A stretch of DNA of 64,000 bases from contig NC_135252.1 of the NCBI RefSeq assembly GCF_964204865.1, positions 11,119,383 to 11,183,382 on the forward strand, given 5' to 3'. Origin of the DNA: Styela clava (taxonomy: Eukaryota > Chordata > Ascidiacea > Stolidobranchia > Styelidae). The notes below the pieces were generated by a model that saw nothing but the letters and a program-made list of their open reading frames with translations, searched no databases and was not told where the DNA came from. The translations under genes were made by a program, and so were the position numbers. This document shows positions 27,301 to 38,771 of the stretch, in pieces (position 1 is the first letter of the stretch; each line of letters starts with the position of its first letter).

Positions 27301-29602
27301 TGATCCTACAACAACAAAACCACAGTCATTATAACGGTATTTCTAGGAATTATATTTCGGAAAAGTGAAAGTACTATTTATTCGGAAGTAAATCAAAATA
27401 TTGGTGATGAATTTGATGGAGTCGTCGACAAAAATCATATGGATTGATATATGATAGGATATGAATGTTTATCTACGCTCACCAAAATCGGGAAATTCAA
27501 GACAAACTGTTCCCTCGTCTTCATTGTATATTTCTTTACAAGTAAAGCAGCCAGAATCTGACTTTGTCGCATATTTAACATCAAGTAGAGCCGACTGATA
27601 TCCATTGATCATCGTATGGTTTTGATAAATAGATGAACTAGAATCAAAAGTCACTTCATCTTTATCATAATGCCACCACGACACGTCAATACTTTCCTTC
27701 GAATAACATAGAACATCTGTGGAGTTTGAAGTTGGTCGAGAAATAAGAGTAATATTGGACTTGACGTCTGTAAAATTCGATATTGTTAAAACAAATCTGC
27801 AATTTTAGCATTTTATAAGAGAAATAATAAATGTGTAGCCTGCGCTGAGTAAGATATGCAATTTTATTTCGAACCAATAGCGAAAAATTTCAATCATGTT
27901 GTTAAGGACATCGTATTTAATCTGTAACCGTTTCTAGCACTTACAGACAGAAATATTTTTAACTATCAACATAATAAACATGAGTTTAGTCTCTGAAAAT
28001 AACGAATAACTTTTAGAAAAAAACTGATGTATTTGCAATTTCTTCTTTCGTTTTTCTCTCAAACCGGAAGCATTATACAACTTTCAGTAATATTAGATTA
28101 ATATACGTGGCATTTGTTTTTAGTCCTCAGTTCATATATTTATTCAACTAGGGCGGTTAATACACAAATCAAATTATTTATGATTTTTAAGGTAATTCGA
28201 ATATTTTTTGCAGTGTATTATCTTTTCAATACAAAATAAATATTATACTAAGATACACTATTTACATTGCCATAACGAAGATTCGGTAAAGTGAAACAAG
28301 AAATTAATATATACCAACGTGTCTGTTCTTGCCTTCCCAAGATAAGGGGCAGTGCGCTAAGCATGTCCGTCTACTTTCGATTGGACTTGTTGTACTCATA
28401 ATTTTGAATGAATATTAGACAATGTGACGAATTAATCATAAATAAGTCATTATTACAAGTTTGATGTTAGACCGCTACAACACGTACTTTTCGAAATCAG
28501 ATTATCAAATAAAACAGCTAGATATCAGTAAAATTCCGACAAATAATGTCTTTTGATATCTCTGACTCATAATATATACCACGATTATACAACAACGAAA
28601 GTTTGAATAAACTTGCAAACTCACCAGAAGACACCACAAACACAGTTATTTCATTTCCACAGATATTATTATTCATTTCCTTGCATGTCAAGTATTTTGG
28701 ATGTATCGTTTCATTGTGTGAAACTGCCAACGAAGCTGGATAAGGTTCTCCTGTACTTATTTCATATATCTGATAGTAATTTCTACTGGTATCATTTTCC
28801 ACCAAGTTGTTCCCTTCATACCAAGCTACTTGTGATTCATTGGAACATGAGTAACATACAACAACTTGATATCGAGCTCCTCCGCCGACATCGAACTCAA
28901 TATTTGTAATATTCGGGAAAATCACCAGTTCTGTAAAAAAGAATTGTTTACGGAAACGGTGAGTTGGCAGACAGTTACTTGAGATATGTTATTTATTATT
29001 ATAGAATCTTTTTTTTAATTGCACAATAAAAACTCGTAACACTTAAGGCAAGATTATCGACATCTGCTTGCTGCAAACAGAACTCAATTGTACATACATG
29101 CGGCATATATGTATGAAATAAGTGTTGCTAAATACTGTATTATCGATTGTAATATGCAGAGTGCGGAAAAGGGGCAGGTTGTTTACCGTTTAAGGTGCTG
29201 AACCACTTCCCACTGCAAGCATGATATCCCGGAAAAAATTTTGCAGCGCTCGTAACTATTACATTACAATCGAACAAAAATGACATATAGTTTAATTTCT
29301 GACAATAATTCTAAGTAGAGTTTAAACAAAGGCATTTTTGCATATATACAAGTATAATAACTAGATGCATTGGGTATTCGAAAAAACACAATACAAAGAA
29401 TTAAATATAGGTTGATATATGAAATCGTATTACAGTTACAACGTTTTGAGTCTTTATCGGTGCAGAATTTTTGAACATTCATATACGATGAAATGAACTC
29501 ATTCATATACATTACTTTACCTTTGTCTACTGCAAATGTATCTTCAGAATAGGTTTCATATAAAAAGACAGTAACTACAATAAGTAATTTTAAAATTTCC
29601 AT
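19628..29602 (-). CDS. Gene 3: six-Ig-domain type I membrane receptor (~726 aa)
   Basis: Exons: signal 29521-29602 (MEILKLLIVVTVFLY...); Ig1 28625-28930; Ig2 27483-27767; Ig3 26887-27186; Ig4 25024-25347; Ig5 24265-24570; Ig6 23713-24024; transmembrane 22306-22396; tail 21520-21543, 20479-20532, 19628-19724 (stop TAA 19628-19630). They sum to 2181 bp. Each Ig exon is a whole domain, phase 1-1, 95-108 codons, with Cys, WY/WW and a second Cys in C-x-W...Y-x-C context (VCY..AWYEG; ECS..AWYKDG..YECA). The membrane exon has a run of aliphatic residues ending LLLKKC. The 58-residue tail has a single tyrosine, in SYDNP (pYxN, a Grb2-type SH2 docking motif), and an acidic C-terminus. Probably an adhesion or recognition receptor. 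A mariner relic sits between Ig3 and Ig4 exons. The Ig5 acceptor was chosen at 24570 because only that site keeps phase. Confidence 0.8.
20076..20115 (-). pseudogene. Decayed duplicate of gene 3 tail exon 20479-20532
   Basis: The sequence from about 19990 to 20300 is a diverged tandem copy of 20380-20650. It keeps an acceptor (ctatttgcag) and AAACAAT... core, but its length changed: the donor now falls at phase 0 instead of 2, so including it would shift the final exon out of frame. If read through, it ends shortly after at TGA 20061-20063. Probably non-functional, or an alternative terminal exon. Confidence 0.5.
21353..21395. repeat. (AT)n microsatellite
   Basis: Uninterrupted alternating AT run inside a gene 3 intron. 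Confidence 0.95.
21787..22093 (+). repeat. Dispersed repeat ending in a GACAAACA microsatellite
   Basis: The sequence begins aacgagaatatcggtgagag, contains the palindromic atcgatcgaaag block, passes through gagatatcgcgtgcatctaa and ends in repeated gacaaaca (22020-22090). An inverted copy lies at 62340-62639. The fixed microsatellite end suggests the 3' tail of a retroposon. It lies in a gene 3 intron. Confidence 0.6.
25657..26602. mobile_element. Foldback mariner-type element in a gene 3 intron
   Basis: Long inverted arms: the left arm (about 25681-25951) contains GGGACTGACGTCACAG and reads into the transposase start. The right arm (about 26318-26600) is its reverse complement, including the first codons of the transposase, and ends CTGTGACGTCAGTCCC. 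The outer left flank tacgaggtaaggc looks like a mariner terminus that the right side lacks. It lies between the Ig3 and Ig4 exons and does not affect the spliced frame. Confidence 0.75.
25904..26330 (+). pseudogene. Truncated mariner transposase (N-terminal DNA-binding part)
   Basis: ATG 25904 opens a frame with the mariner N-terminal helix-turn-helix pattern (RSNIKFCVKLGKTATET, VFEWHKRFVEGRE, DDPRSGRP, ETVRNIL, ALELTEEQKAQR). About 140 residues are recognisable, against roughly 345 in intact mariner transposases. The catalytic DD34D region is absent. Downstream the frame continues only because it enters the inverted right arm, so the ORF end at 26569 is artefactual. No activity is expected. 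Confidence 0.8.
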
Positions 29603-31670
29603 TGTTGTCAGTATTGCTATCAATAGACGAGTTGCTTCACATTTGACCGCATACAATACATATCACCTTAATGTTAAGGCTAAAGTATGCAATATGTCTC
29701 GTTTAGACAATCCTCGAAGTGTTCGTACATAAGATATTCGTGTAAATAATTTACGAATTTAAAACTCCTGGTGTTTACTCAAGATAGGCTAACGTACATC
29801 TTAGTTATCTTTCTGTAGTGCATTGTAGAGACTGGAGCGACTCCCCGGGTAGACTGTTTATTTAGCACTTATAGTTCACAAAATATCATCCATCTATGTT
29901 TGTTTGAGATAACGTGTGTACATCACAAGCTCAAAAACTCAAAGTGATTTGTAAACTGAATCTGAAACTTTGTAGTCTACCTAAATTGACGAAAAAGGTC
30001 CTCACGAACTGATCTCTTTCTATTGAGAGTAGAGAGAGATGATACTGTCATTAGGCTTCGGTCGTCAAGTTATATTTTTAATTTCTAAGGGCACCTTTCA
30101 CAAGAATTTCTCTGCTCGAAAAGCCAAACAAATAAATCATCAACTTGGTTCACGTAGTTCGTGAACTTGAAACGGAGAATCAAATACAACAATTATTTAT
30201 TTATATCAAAAAGAAATGTGAAAAAAATGAAGTTGTATTGAACTGTAAAAAAATGAGACAGGAGGGACACCTTCAGTGATGTCTTGGGAACTGTGATTGG
30301 AAATCATGTTGATAACTCTGTAAAAATCTTCTTATTGTAAGCAGTAGTAACAGATGCAAATACCAGAACTCTTTTTCGACTCATAATATGTTGTACCAAA
30401 CAAATAGCTTTGACTCTAAGCTTCTTTTTGAACATGAAATAACTATATAGATGGTTTTCACATAATTGCTGAAAAGTTGGTGCTGTTCCGTTCGAAAGAA
30501 GATGCTTTACCCTGCAACTAATTATCCAACTAATTATCCAAATTTACCACCCAGATTCTTCACTCGACAAAGCCGGTGCTCAGTTACGATCTTATAGGTA
30601 GTGACAAGAATTGCCACAGAAGTGTACTTGATGTTTAATGGTGATTTGAAGTACCGTATTGGTATGTTCAAATAATATATTTCTGTGTAAATATCATGGG
30701 CTACTAACGTACCAAAATTAGTCGTGTGATCACCGTTGCTGTATATATAAACATAGCTCTACTATAATTTATTTTGTCAGCTGGCGGTGCAACAACATTA
30801 TTCACCTACACAAATATTAGGGTTGGCAAATTTGGGGTTAGTTCTATATTGTTCTATTTTTTCTTCCTTAAGTTCATTTGATTATATTTATCTGTACATT
30901 TAATTCCTCAAACCCAAAGTGTATTACATTTGAAAATTCATGGGTTGCCACACCAAGCTAAGCGTGGATTTGCGGATTTGAATCCCATAGAGGTGCAACA
31001 CAATTTACTTTAAATTATTCTGGTCATGATATTAAGTGGAGTATCAGAAATCAAGGAAACACTATCGACTGCAATAAGACAGCATTTTACATTGTGATAA
31101 CGTCATCATGGAGCACGAGAACAGAAAACACTCGGCTGATCCTTACGTACACTGTACGGCCTGGTTTCCCAATAAAATAAGATAGTTATAATAAGAGTTA
31201 TTGTGCATAATGATCGCGTAAATAGACTTTTTGTTTGACAAATATCAAGTTATCATGCCTAGATACAAAAAAATAAATACAACTAAGGAATAAATTACGA
31301 ATTGGTCAAATATAAAAATGATACATGTAACCTTCTTTTGGTGGAGTGGGAAGACTTTTAAAATGGCATTAGTAATTTTGCCATTAGTCTTTTGATTGAC
31401 ATTGCGTTATATATTCTCTACTTAATATTCAAGATAGATTGTTTTGTTAGAAACAGTATAACGACAGTCAATAATACTGGTAGTTGTAATAGAATTAGAT
31501 GAGTATGATGTACAGTCTGATTCTTTCTTGGAAATTTCTTCTTCAAGTCACATGCTTCAAATTGAATCCAAGTTTATCTGTAAAAAGCAATATGCGGTTC
31601 CAGATATGAACGTACAAGTACACATAGCTGCAAAATATTTTCACACAGATAAAATTATAAATAAATATGA
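29603..31670. other. Intergenic between gene 3 and gene 4
   Basis: Contains the gene 3 promoter side and the gene 4 3' UTR. No exon chain with splice sites and coding pattern was found. An AATAAA on the minus strand lies near 30770, far from the gene 4 stop, so the poly(A) site is unresolved. Confidence 0.4.
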
Positions 31671-34600
31671 TTAAATGGTCTTCACCTCGTCTTTTAGTGG
31701 GTCATCGTCATCCGACTCATCCGTGGTTTCATCATCAAATGCTTCGTTTGAAAATTCTGTTGCTTTTGATGGTTCGCTTTGATTATTATCATGATTTACG
31801 TCTTCATTATTATTTCTTAAAATAGTGAGCACAGATGTAAATTTTTATAATAAAAACTGGCAAATAGGTACAATTTAGAGAATAGTCGAAACTCAATGCA
31901 GTGTTGAAAACTATTTATACTCACTCTGCACATTCTTCTTATTTGAATAGCTTGTATTAATATTGCTAAATTGTTTAAGATTAAGATGCTACAAGAAAAT
32001 GTATCTGAAAATACTGGAAAATATGAGCCTTACCTCTTTCTCCAACGTATTATTAATATGATGCCAACAATCAACAGTATTGCGACAAGGACGGCCACTC
32101 CGATATAAATTGCTGCAAGAAGAACAAAATTTACAAAATGTGGTCATTGAATATCAAAAAATAAATATATATTCAGCGGATTCACATCAACGCCGTATAT
32201 CACATCGAAAATGAGAGTAAGCAAATTACAGCATTGGTTTACTCATAAAAAATAATACACTCTAACATATTTTCTATATAATCGTTTTCAATATTTATAT
32301 CATCGTTATATATCTAACCTTTATTGCCAGAATTTTCTGTTACACCTGTTGATTCGTAAATGATTTCTGTTGTCACTTCATTTTGCCATGGTTCTGTCGT
32401 TTGATTGTCGAAGATTTTAGAAAAAGGAAAAGTTATGTACAAATATAAAACTTACGTATATTATATATATCGTGAAGATATTGTAATCAGATATGAATTT
32501 ATATGCAAACTACACCAAATATCATCAAAAAACCTTTAACGTTATCGCTGATGACAAGTGAAATAGTCAAGATGAATGGCTACCGAAACAATTATTATAT
32601 TGAAATGAGTTTCTGGTAGAATTCTGTACCATATGATCGGTTACCTGTAGTCGGCGGCAAACTTTCATTAGTTGTTTCAACAGGTATTGTCGTTGTTTCT
32701 CGTATTGTACTTTCATCTGCTGTGTACAATATGTGTTTTATATTAATTTAAACTTCTAAATTCAATGGATTTAATATGGAATATATTTCCTAATGAAATT
32801 ATTCAATTTTCTAATTTGATTCGTCAAACAAGAATATCTTTTTATGCAAATTCATGAGTTTTGTTCCTACTTTAGATAATTCAATACGCACCAAAGTTAT
32901 ATTATATAGATCAGGGTGGTACAAGGTTGTTCTATTCGGGGGCCACAAAATTATTTTCAAATTGTTCGCGGGCCATAATAGTGTCAAGTATAGGTAAACA
33001 GCGCAATACAAAACAAACACTTTTATTGTGCAAACACATTGATCATCATCACATTGCAAAAAGTCTTTTTTCTATATCTACCTTTAGTTTTGGATTTCAA
33101 ACTATTCATAACGAAAAAAAAGTGCTTCCGCAAATTTAGAACATCGATACGATTCTCAGAGCAAAATCCCTACTTTAGAAAATGCTCACTGATCGGAAGA
33201 TTGTTAAATGTCGTTTTATATTCTTTTGTTATCGACACAACTTGCAAGCATTGTTGTATTTTCATGCCGAAATGCAGTTGAAAATCTGGTTGAATTGGTC
33301 AGCGTTCTTTCCAAATTCATGTTTACAAAATAACTGCAGAATGATTGATTACCAAATATGAGGTACAGGGAGGTAATTACTGAATTTTCTGTCATAATAG
33401 GCATCATTTTTTGTAATATTGTCTAGGTTATTTGAAACAAATACATACTGTAGGATTTATAATGTTAGGCTATAACATTATTATCTGGTTATCATGTCAA
33501 GAGATTTTTCTGGTTATATTATGACTAGACAACATCAAATACGATTCTTTGATTACCTCCCATCAAATGTGATTTTTTGATTATGCCATAGATAATAAGG
33601 CTGTGGGCCACATGTGTCCCGCGGATCTGTGTTCGGACCACCCTGAATAGATTCAGGGCTCTATGATATTTTACTTCATCAACTTGATATTAAATTTGGA
33701 TATAGTACTTGTAATATATGTCGAATTTGTAGCAGATGTTGTTGAGTAGGCTGTTGATATGTCTGTTGTCACTTGCTGTGTAGTTGTATCTGTAAAACAA
33801 ATCAATTACACAGATCAGCGACAGCTTATAATAGTAACTATATAGATTAATTAATATTAGAAAAATTGATTTTTGTCAATTTTTTTAATTTTTGCCGATT
33901 GAACAGAAAAACTATAAAACGATTCATATCCTTGCACAAAATTGGACCCAATATGGAATTGCGATATAAATTTGTCAAATATTACATATCATCTATTAAC
34001 ATATTATTCTCTGATCATGTTAGAAAATAAAACAATTAGTCAATGGTTAATTGGCAATAAAACACGCTGAACAAATAATAACGATATTTTTCTCCATTTT
34101 ATACTTCCATGAACATAATATTTTTTACTATTATTGAAAAAACTGTACCTACAAACTCAGTCGTAGATAGCGGTACTGTTGTCTGTGGTGGCAATGTAGT
34201 GCCAGTATCTGTAAATTAATAGAATGTAATCCACTTCGACTCTTGTTTTTAAATGTTTAAATAAGTGACCTATTTACAGTGAAGGTACGGAATTCAGTTG
34301 ATTGCCTCTTCACATGCATGAATATCTGCCGTTGGTGAATACATACTTACATGCCTTGAAAATTTTTTCATTTTAAAATATATACCCAAATGTTTTTATA
34401 TGCTATATCGTGCTAACGTACAATTGATAATGTGGTGCTGCATGCATTCTGGAATTTTTATCTAAGTTATTTTCCTTCTGCTCTTATCGTAGTGTAGGGA
34501 TGTAAAGATTCAAATTGCACTTCTTTCTATATTCTATAAATCTATAACAATCACAAGATTTCAAGATAGATGTACTATATTGTATAAATGAGAGAGAATA

Positions 34601-35447
34601 TCAAAAACAATATGTAAGTAAAATTAAATTTTACAGTATTGAAGTTGTGTTTCAAAATGCTTCGTTCTGTAAATCCAGAAACTCACCTATGATGTTCACG
34701 GATAAAATTCGGGATCCCAAATCAGAAGGTGTTTGCACTCTGCAAGTGTAATTTCCCGAATCATTAATTTCTACATAATGCAAAAAGTACAAGCCAACTT
34801 CATTTTCGGAAATAGATTCTTGAAACACTGCTGCTTTACCAGCTTGTGTGATTTGTACTTCAGAATCATCTTTCCACCAAGATATTGTGAACGTAGTAGA
34901 GATGTTGTAGATGCATCTAACAGAATTTTGTGTTACCTCATAGTGGTTGATGTCGATCTCAAATTCATTGATTTCAGGAACAAACTGAATGTCTGCAAAG
35001 AAATTGTTTTTATATCACATGAAGCACAAGAGAGCTTTGCCCAAATATATGTACACGAAAATCAAATTATTACGTCCAAGAGCCTCATGAATGAAATTGC
35101 CCTATTAGTAGCACCACATCCGATTTGGCCTCGTTTTACAGACAAATAGTGTGATTGTTCCATATCACCAAATATCGTGTAAATATTGGAATTGTCAAAA
35201 TGTGTCGTACTGTAATAGGACTATTATCTGTCTAACAGTAAAAGCTCTTTTATTTCTTTTATTTTACGCACTGGAAACAATTGCGTTGAGGAGAGCAAGC
35301 ATTTATTTACAAACCCAACAACAGCACGTCCAATAACATGATCCAAGCATGATTGAACAAAGATAAAAGATTCCTACCTGCATTGATATCTGCATTTATC
35401 AGCCAACCACAACTAACCAATACGAAGATCAGAGATACAACAAACAT
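31671..35447 (-). CDS. Gene 4: single-Ig receptor with Thr-rich stalk and acidic tyrosine-free tail (295 aa)
   Basis: Exons: signal 35378-35447 (MFVVSLIFVLVSCGWLINA); Ig 34687-34992 (102 codons); stalk 34149-34208, 33709-33789, 32645-32716, 32319-32393; transmembrane 32034-32112; tail 31671-31815 (stop TAA 31671-31673). Total 888 bp. The Ig domain has RCIY...ISWWKDD...NDSGNYTCRV, a canonical disulfide and Trp. The stalk repeats TTT/PTT/ETT, a likely O-glycan mucin-like spacer. The tail of about 48 residues is strongly acidic (TTDESDDDDPLKDE) with no tyrosine, unlike its neighbours, so it cannot signal through SH2 docking. A donor (GAG/gtgaag) overlaps the end of the tail exon, so a longer alternative tail is possible. 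Signal exon and two stalk exons are close copies of those in gene 5. Confidence 0.8.
32912..33645. mobile_element. hAT-type element in a gene 4 intron
   Basis: The ends read CAGGGTGGTACAAGGTT on the left and CAGGGTGGTCCGAACACAG inverted on the right. Flanks atatagat and aatagat correspond to one target site with a 1-bp loss. The paralogous intron of gene 5 (around 47270) lacks the insertion and shows the empty site tatatagatattcag. Confidence 0.7.
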
Positions 35448-35740
35448 AATACAATTCTTTTTATCTAGTTATTGCACAGCTCTCGCGTTGAAGTTTTAAT
35501 TTCAAAAGCTCGAATAAACTGATTTAGACATAAACAGTTTTACCCTTGTCTTACATTTTGCAATAATATATTATATTCAAACATGGTCACATCGCATCTT
35601 AGTTATACATTACCTTCCGACAATGATAATTGTAAATATTTGAATACCGACGTCATTCAAATATATTATCATCAAATGTCTCGGCGTTTGCTTTGGCACG
35701 TGAATGAATACTCTAGTCTTGTCCAGCATACACCAGTCTG

Positions 35741-36229
35741 CTACAGGAGTGGTGACTCTTCTACGGCCCATGGGCCGGGGCCACGGCCCATCTAATTGGG
35801 CCACATGGGCCGTGGCCCATCCAGCTATGGGCCGCGGCCCATCAGGAAAAATTCAATTATCGTACCAAAATTTTCAATTATATTCGAACCAAAAAAAATC
35901 GCAGGATGCCAGTATGCCACCAAACCTTTTTCTTACAATAAGCCTTTACATAAAAATAAAGCAAAATACCGAGCTACAGAAAAGGATACACCTGAAGTAT
36001 GTGTACCAGGTTAGGGTTAGGACAAAATTTTGTTCAGATTTTTCACATTGTAGGCCTAGTTCTATTATGAGTTTAGGGAGTGGGTAGAATTTACATATTT
36101 ATTAGTCTTTATTATTTTATCCCTTTCTAAAAACTGATGGGCCGCGGCCCATAGCCTGATGGGCCGAGGCCCATTTCAATGGGCCGTGGCCCCGACCCAT
36201 GGGCCATAGAGGAGTCACCACTTCCACTA
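35741..36229. mobile_element. GGGCC-palindrome-rich hAT-type MITE
   Basis: Flanked by a perfect 8-bp duplication ccagtctg (35733-35740, 36230-36237). Both ends carry AGTGGTGACTC followed by many copies of the self-complementary motif ATGGGCCGCGGCCCAT and variants, a striking GC-rich island in an AT-rich region. The core includes cctgaagtatgtgtaccagg, shared with the foldback repeats at 11939 and 56436. The paralogous segment at about 48720 has no insertion. Confidence 0.75.
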
Positions 36230-36237
36230 CCAGTCTG

Positions 36238-38771
36238 GATGCTGTACATTATTTTCAGGACTTACCGTATTCAATGGAATTAAACCCTGCCGTCTCTGAG
36301 CGAAGTTGCTCTCTCACCTGGGAGGTCTGCGGTGCCGTATCGGCAGGGCAATAAAGTAATTCGAAATATTGTTTTTTTTTACCTTTTTATAAATTTTTAC
36401 CAATTATGGGTAGCAAACTGACGGGCATCTCAAACGAAATCAAATTTTATCACGCAGTGAGATAAAATGTTACATTCTGAAATAAAGTTTGTCAAAAAAT
36501 GAGAAATTTATTTTAGTCGCAACATATTTTTTTTCTCATTTTCAGTGAGTTATGATCCGAAATCTCGTATTTTATGGAGAAATATTTTACCAATAACATA
36601 GAGCTCTTGGTATGCTTTCAGTTGATACTTGAATTACTTCCTTAGCTATTGTATAACCAAGATTATAGCGAAATATGCAATTCTACATTCTTGTATCGGA
36701 TGAACAAGTTCAATAATCGGTCATGACGTTTTGGTCACGTAGCTACGCAATCTCGTGATTGGCGTCACGAGATTGGGACTACGCACAGTCGAGACGATTT
36801 GCGTCGCAAATTGCGTAAGATAACAATTACGGAAAGCTTTGCGATCACATTCTCCGCGGGACATCAACTGACGAGTTGCGATAAAACTTTAACCCTTTTC
36901 ATCATGTCAACTCCGAGACACCGGATGCGTAAAATAAATATCGCAATCGCCTAACAAAACTAGAAATTACCGTTGGAAAACAGCCCAAATTAGTTCAAAT
37001 ATCAGCAAAAATAAGTATTTGTTTGCCAGATTTTGTGAAATGTTAGCCGAGGCAAGTAAAGATTACGAAATTCACCGTTTATTGTGTGAATTCATCAAAT
37101 CGTAAAGCGCCTGACGAAAACTCAGGAGTTAAACTCAGTTACAAACGCACGTGAAATGTATTGCACACGTTTCGGTCTCATTCGATTCTGGTTGTATCAT
37201 TACGTTGCAATCTCGGTACCGCTTTATATAAAACTATACGAAAACTTTATATAAAAATTAAAGAGTTTTTCTTGTAAGATTCACTAGTATTAGGGCACTA
37301 GGCAATCTTCATTTTCGGAAGAAAAAGTTTGAATTGACTTGAAGCTATCCCTAATCTAGAAGGTAGATTTTCATGCAAATAGTCTGCAACTCCTACCGTA
37401 TTGTGAATTAATGTTAAGTGGCACTATATGATAGGACATCCCTTATGGTTTCATGTTTTTTATTGTTCTGTTATGTACTAATAGACCATGATTTGGTTTA
37501 TGTCCCTTTGGTGCTGTCACAGGTTTATGGGGCTTGAGCTGACAGTCAAATTTGAAGCTATACGCATAACATGCGTAACATCGGGTTAATTAACTGGAAA
37601 CAATTTTTACTAGATCTTCTCAACGACATAATCGGTATAAACGATGACAATGTTCAATCCAAACAGAATTCTAATCAGAATCATATTGACATGCAGGCAT
37701 TTGTTAAAACACTACAAAGCCATGCATGCGAAATTAATATATTATCCATCATATAACAACTTGAGAGAAATCTTTCCACTGAACTTGCGTAACTTTTTAT
37801 GAGTCTTCGCGTAGCCCTCACTTTGCACCTTCTTGTCATAAAACTGAGTTATTTATATTCTGTCAGACGATTTAGGACTAATAGCTGTTGGGAAAAATAT
37901 CGTCAAAAATTACTCTATTGGTGAATATGTTTCAACCATTAGGGAACAATTTCGACGGCTTGACTCCCCTGTCCTATAACTATAGATACGTGTTTTCATT
38001 TATTTATTTGAATTATGACATCATAGAAAACTAAAACATAAATTAAGGTGAAAGGCGGAATGATATGTTGCATAATATACAAGTAATCAAGTTCAAACAT
38101 TGTATCTTACTAGTATGATTCATAGCAATGTTCTTGAAATGTTGAAAATATCAAATAATAATATTAAAAAAATAATAAACAGTTCTGTATAATATATAGT
38201 ATTCATCTTTGCATTATATACTTCTCAAAATAACGAAATTTATGTAAGATTTACAGTTTCTTAATCTTGTCACAAATAGTAGGTTTTCAATCATCATTCT
38301 CTACGAAACAATTCTTGTCTTCACTTTTCTTTGATTTCTTTACTCTGGTGAAATGTTAATAAGATATCTTATAATTCATTTTTATGTATCTGTAATTTTT
38401 TTTATAATTACACTTCTAAAAATGAAAATATATATTGATATTTGACTTTGCATCGAAGTATCGATAAATATCAGATATTTTGCTTTAAACCAGTATCTGT
38501 ATTGAAGTTCATTATCGCTTAAACGTCCTGTTGCGAATGCAGAAAAGTGTTGCAGTGTATAAAAAATCATTTTAAGTGACATTTCACGGTTGCGAGCCTA
38601 TCTTTACACAACAACGTAAGCGATGCTATTGACTGACTATATGTGTCTGGTTCGGCTTAGGCTTACCATGCTATTCCATTCAGGTATAGATCATGGATAT
38701 GGTGTTCGATATTAAGACTAACTCACAAAGTACACTCTATCATTATTTAAACTCCGTTTTTAATTTAATAC
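36238..38771. other. Intergenic segment duplicated at 48.7-50.4 kb
   Basis: Large parts match 48720-50390 (for example the region of 37590-37720 with 49094-49180, and 38090-38580 with 49810-50290), so this is the spacer of a segmental duplication. The copies contain diverged short reading frames that are not conserved between them, which argues against a gene here. Confidence 0.6.
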
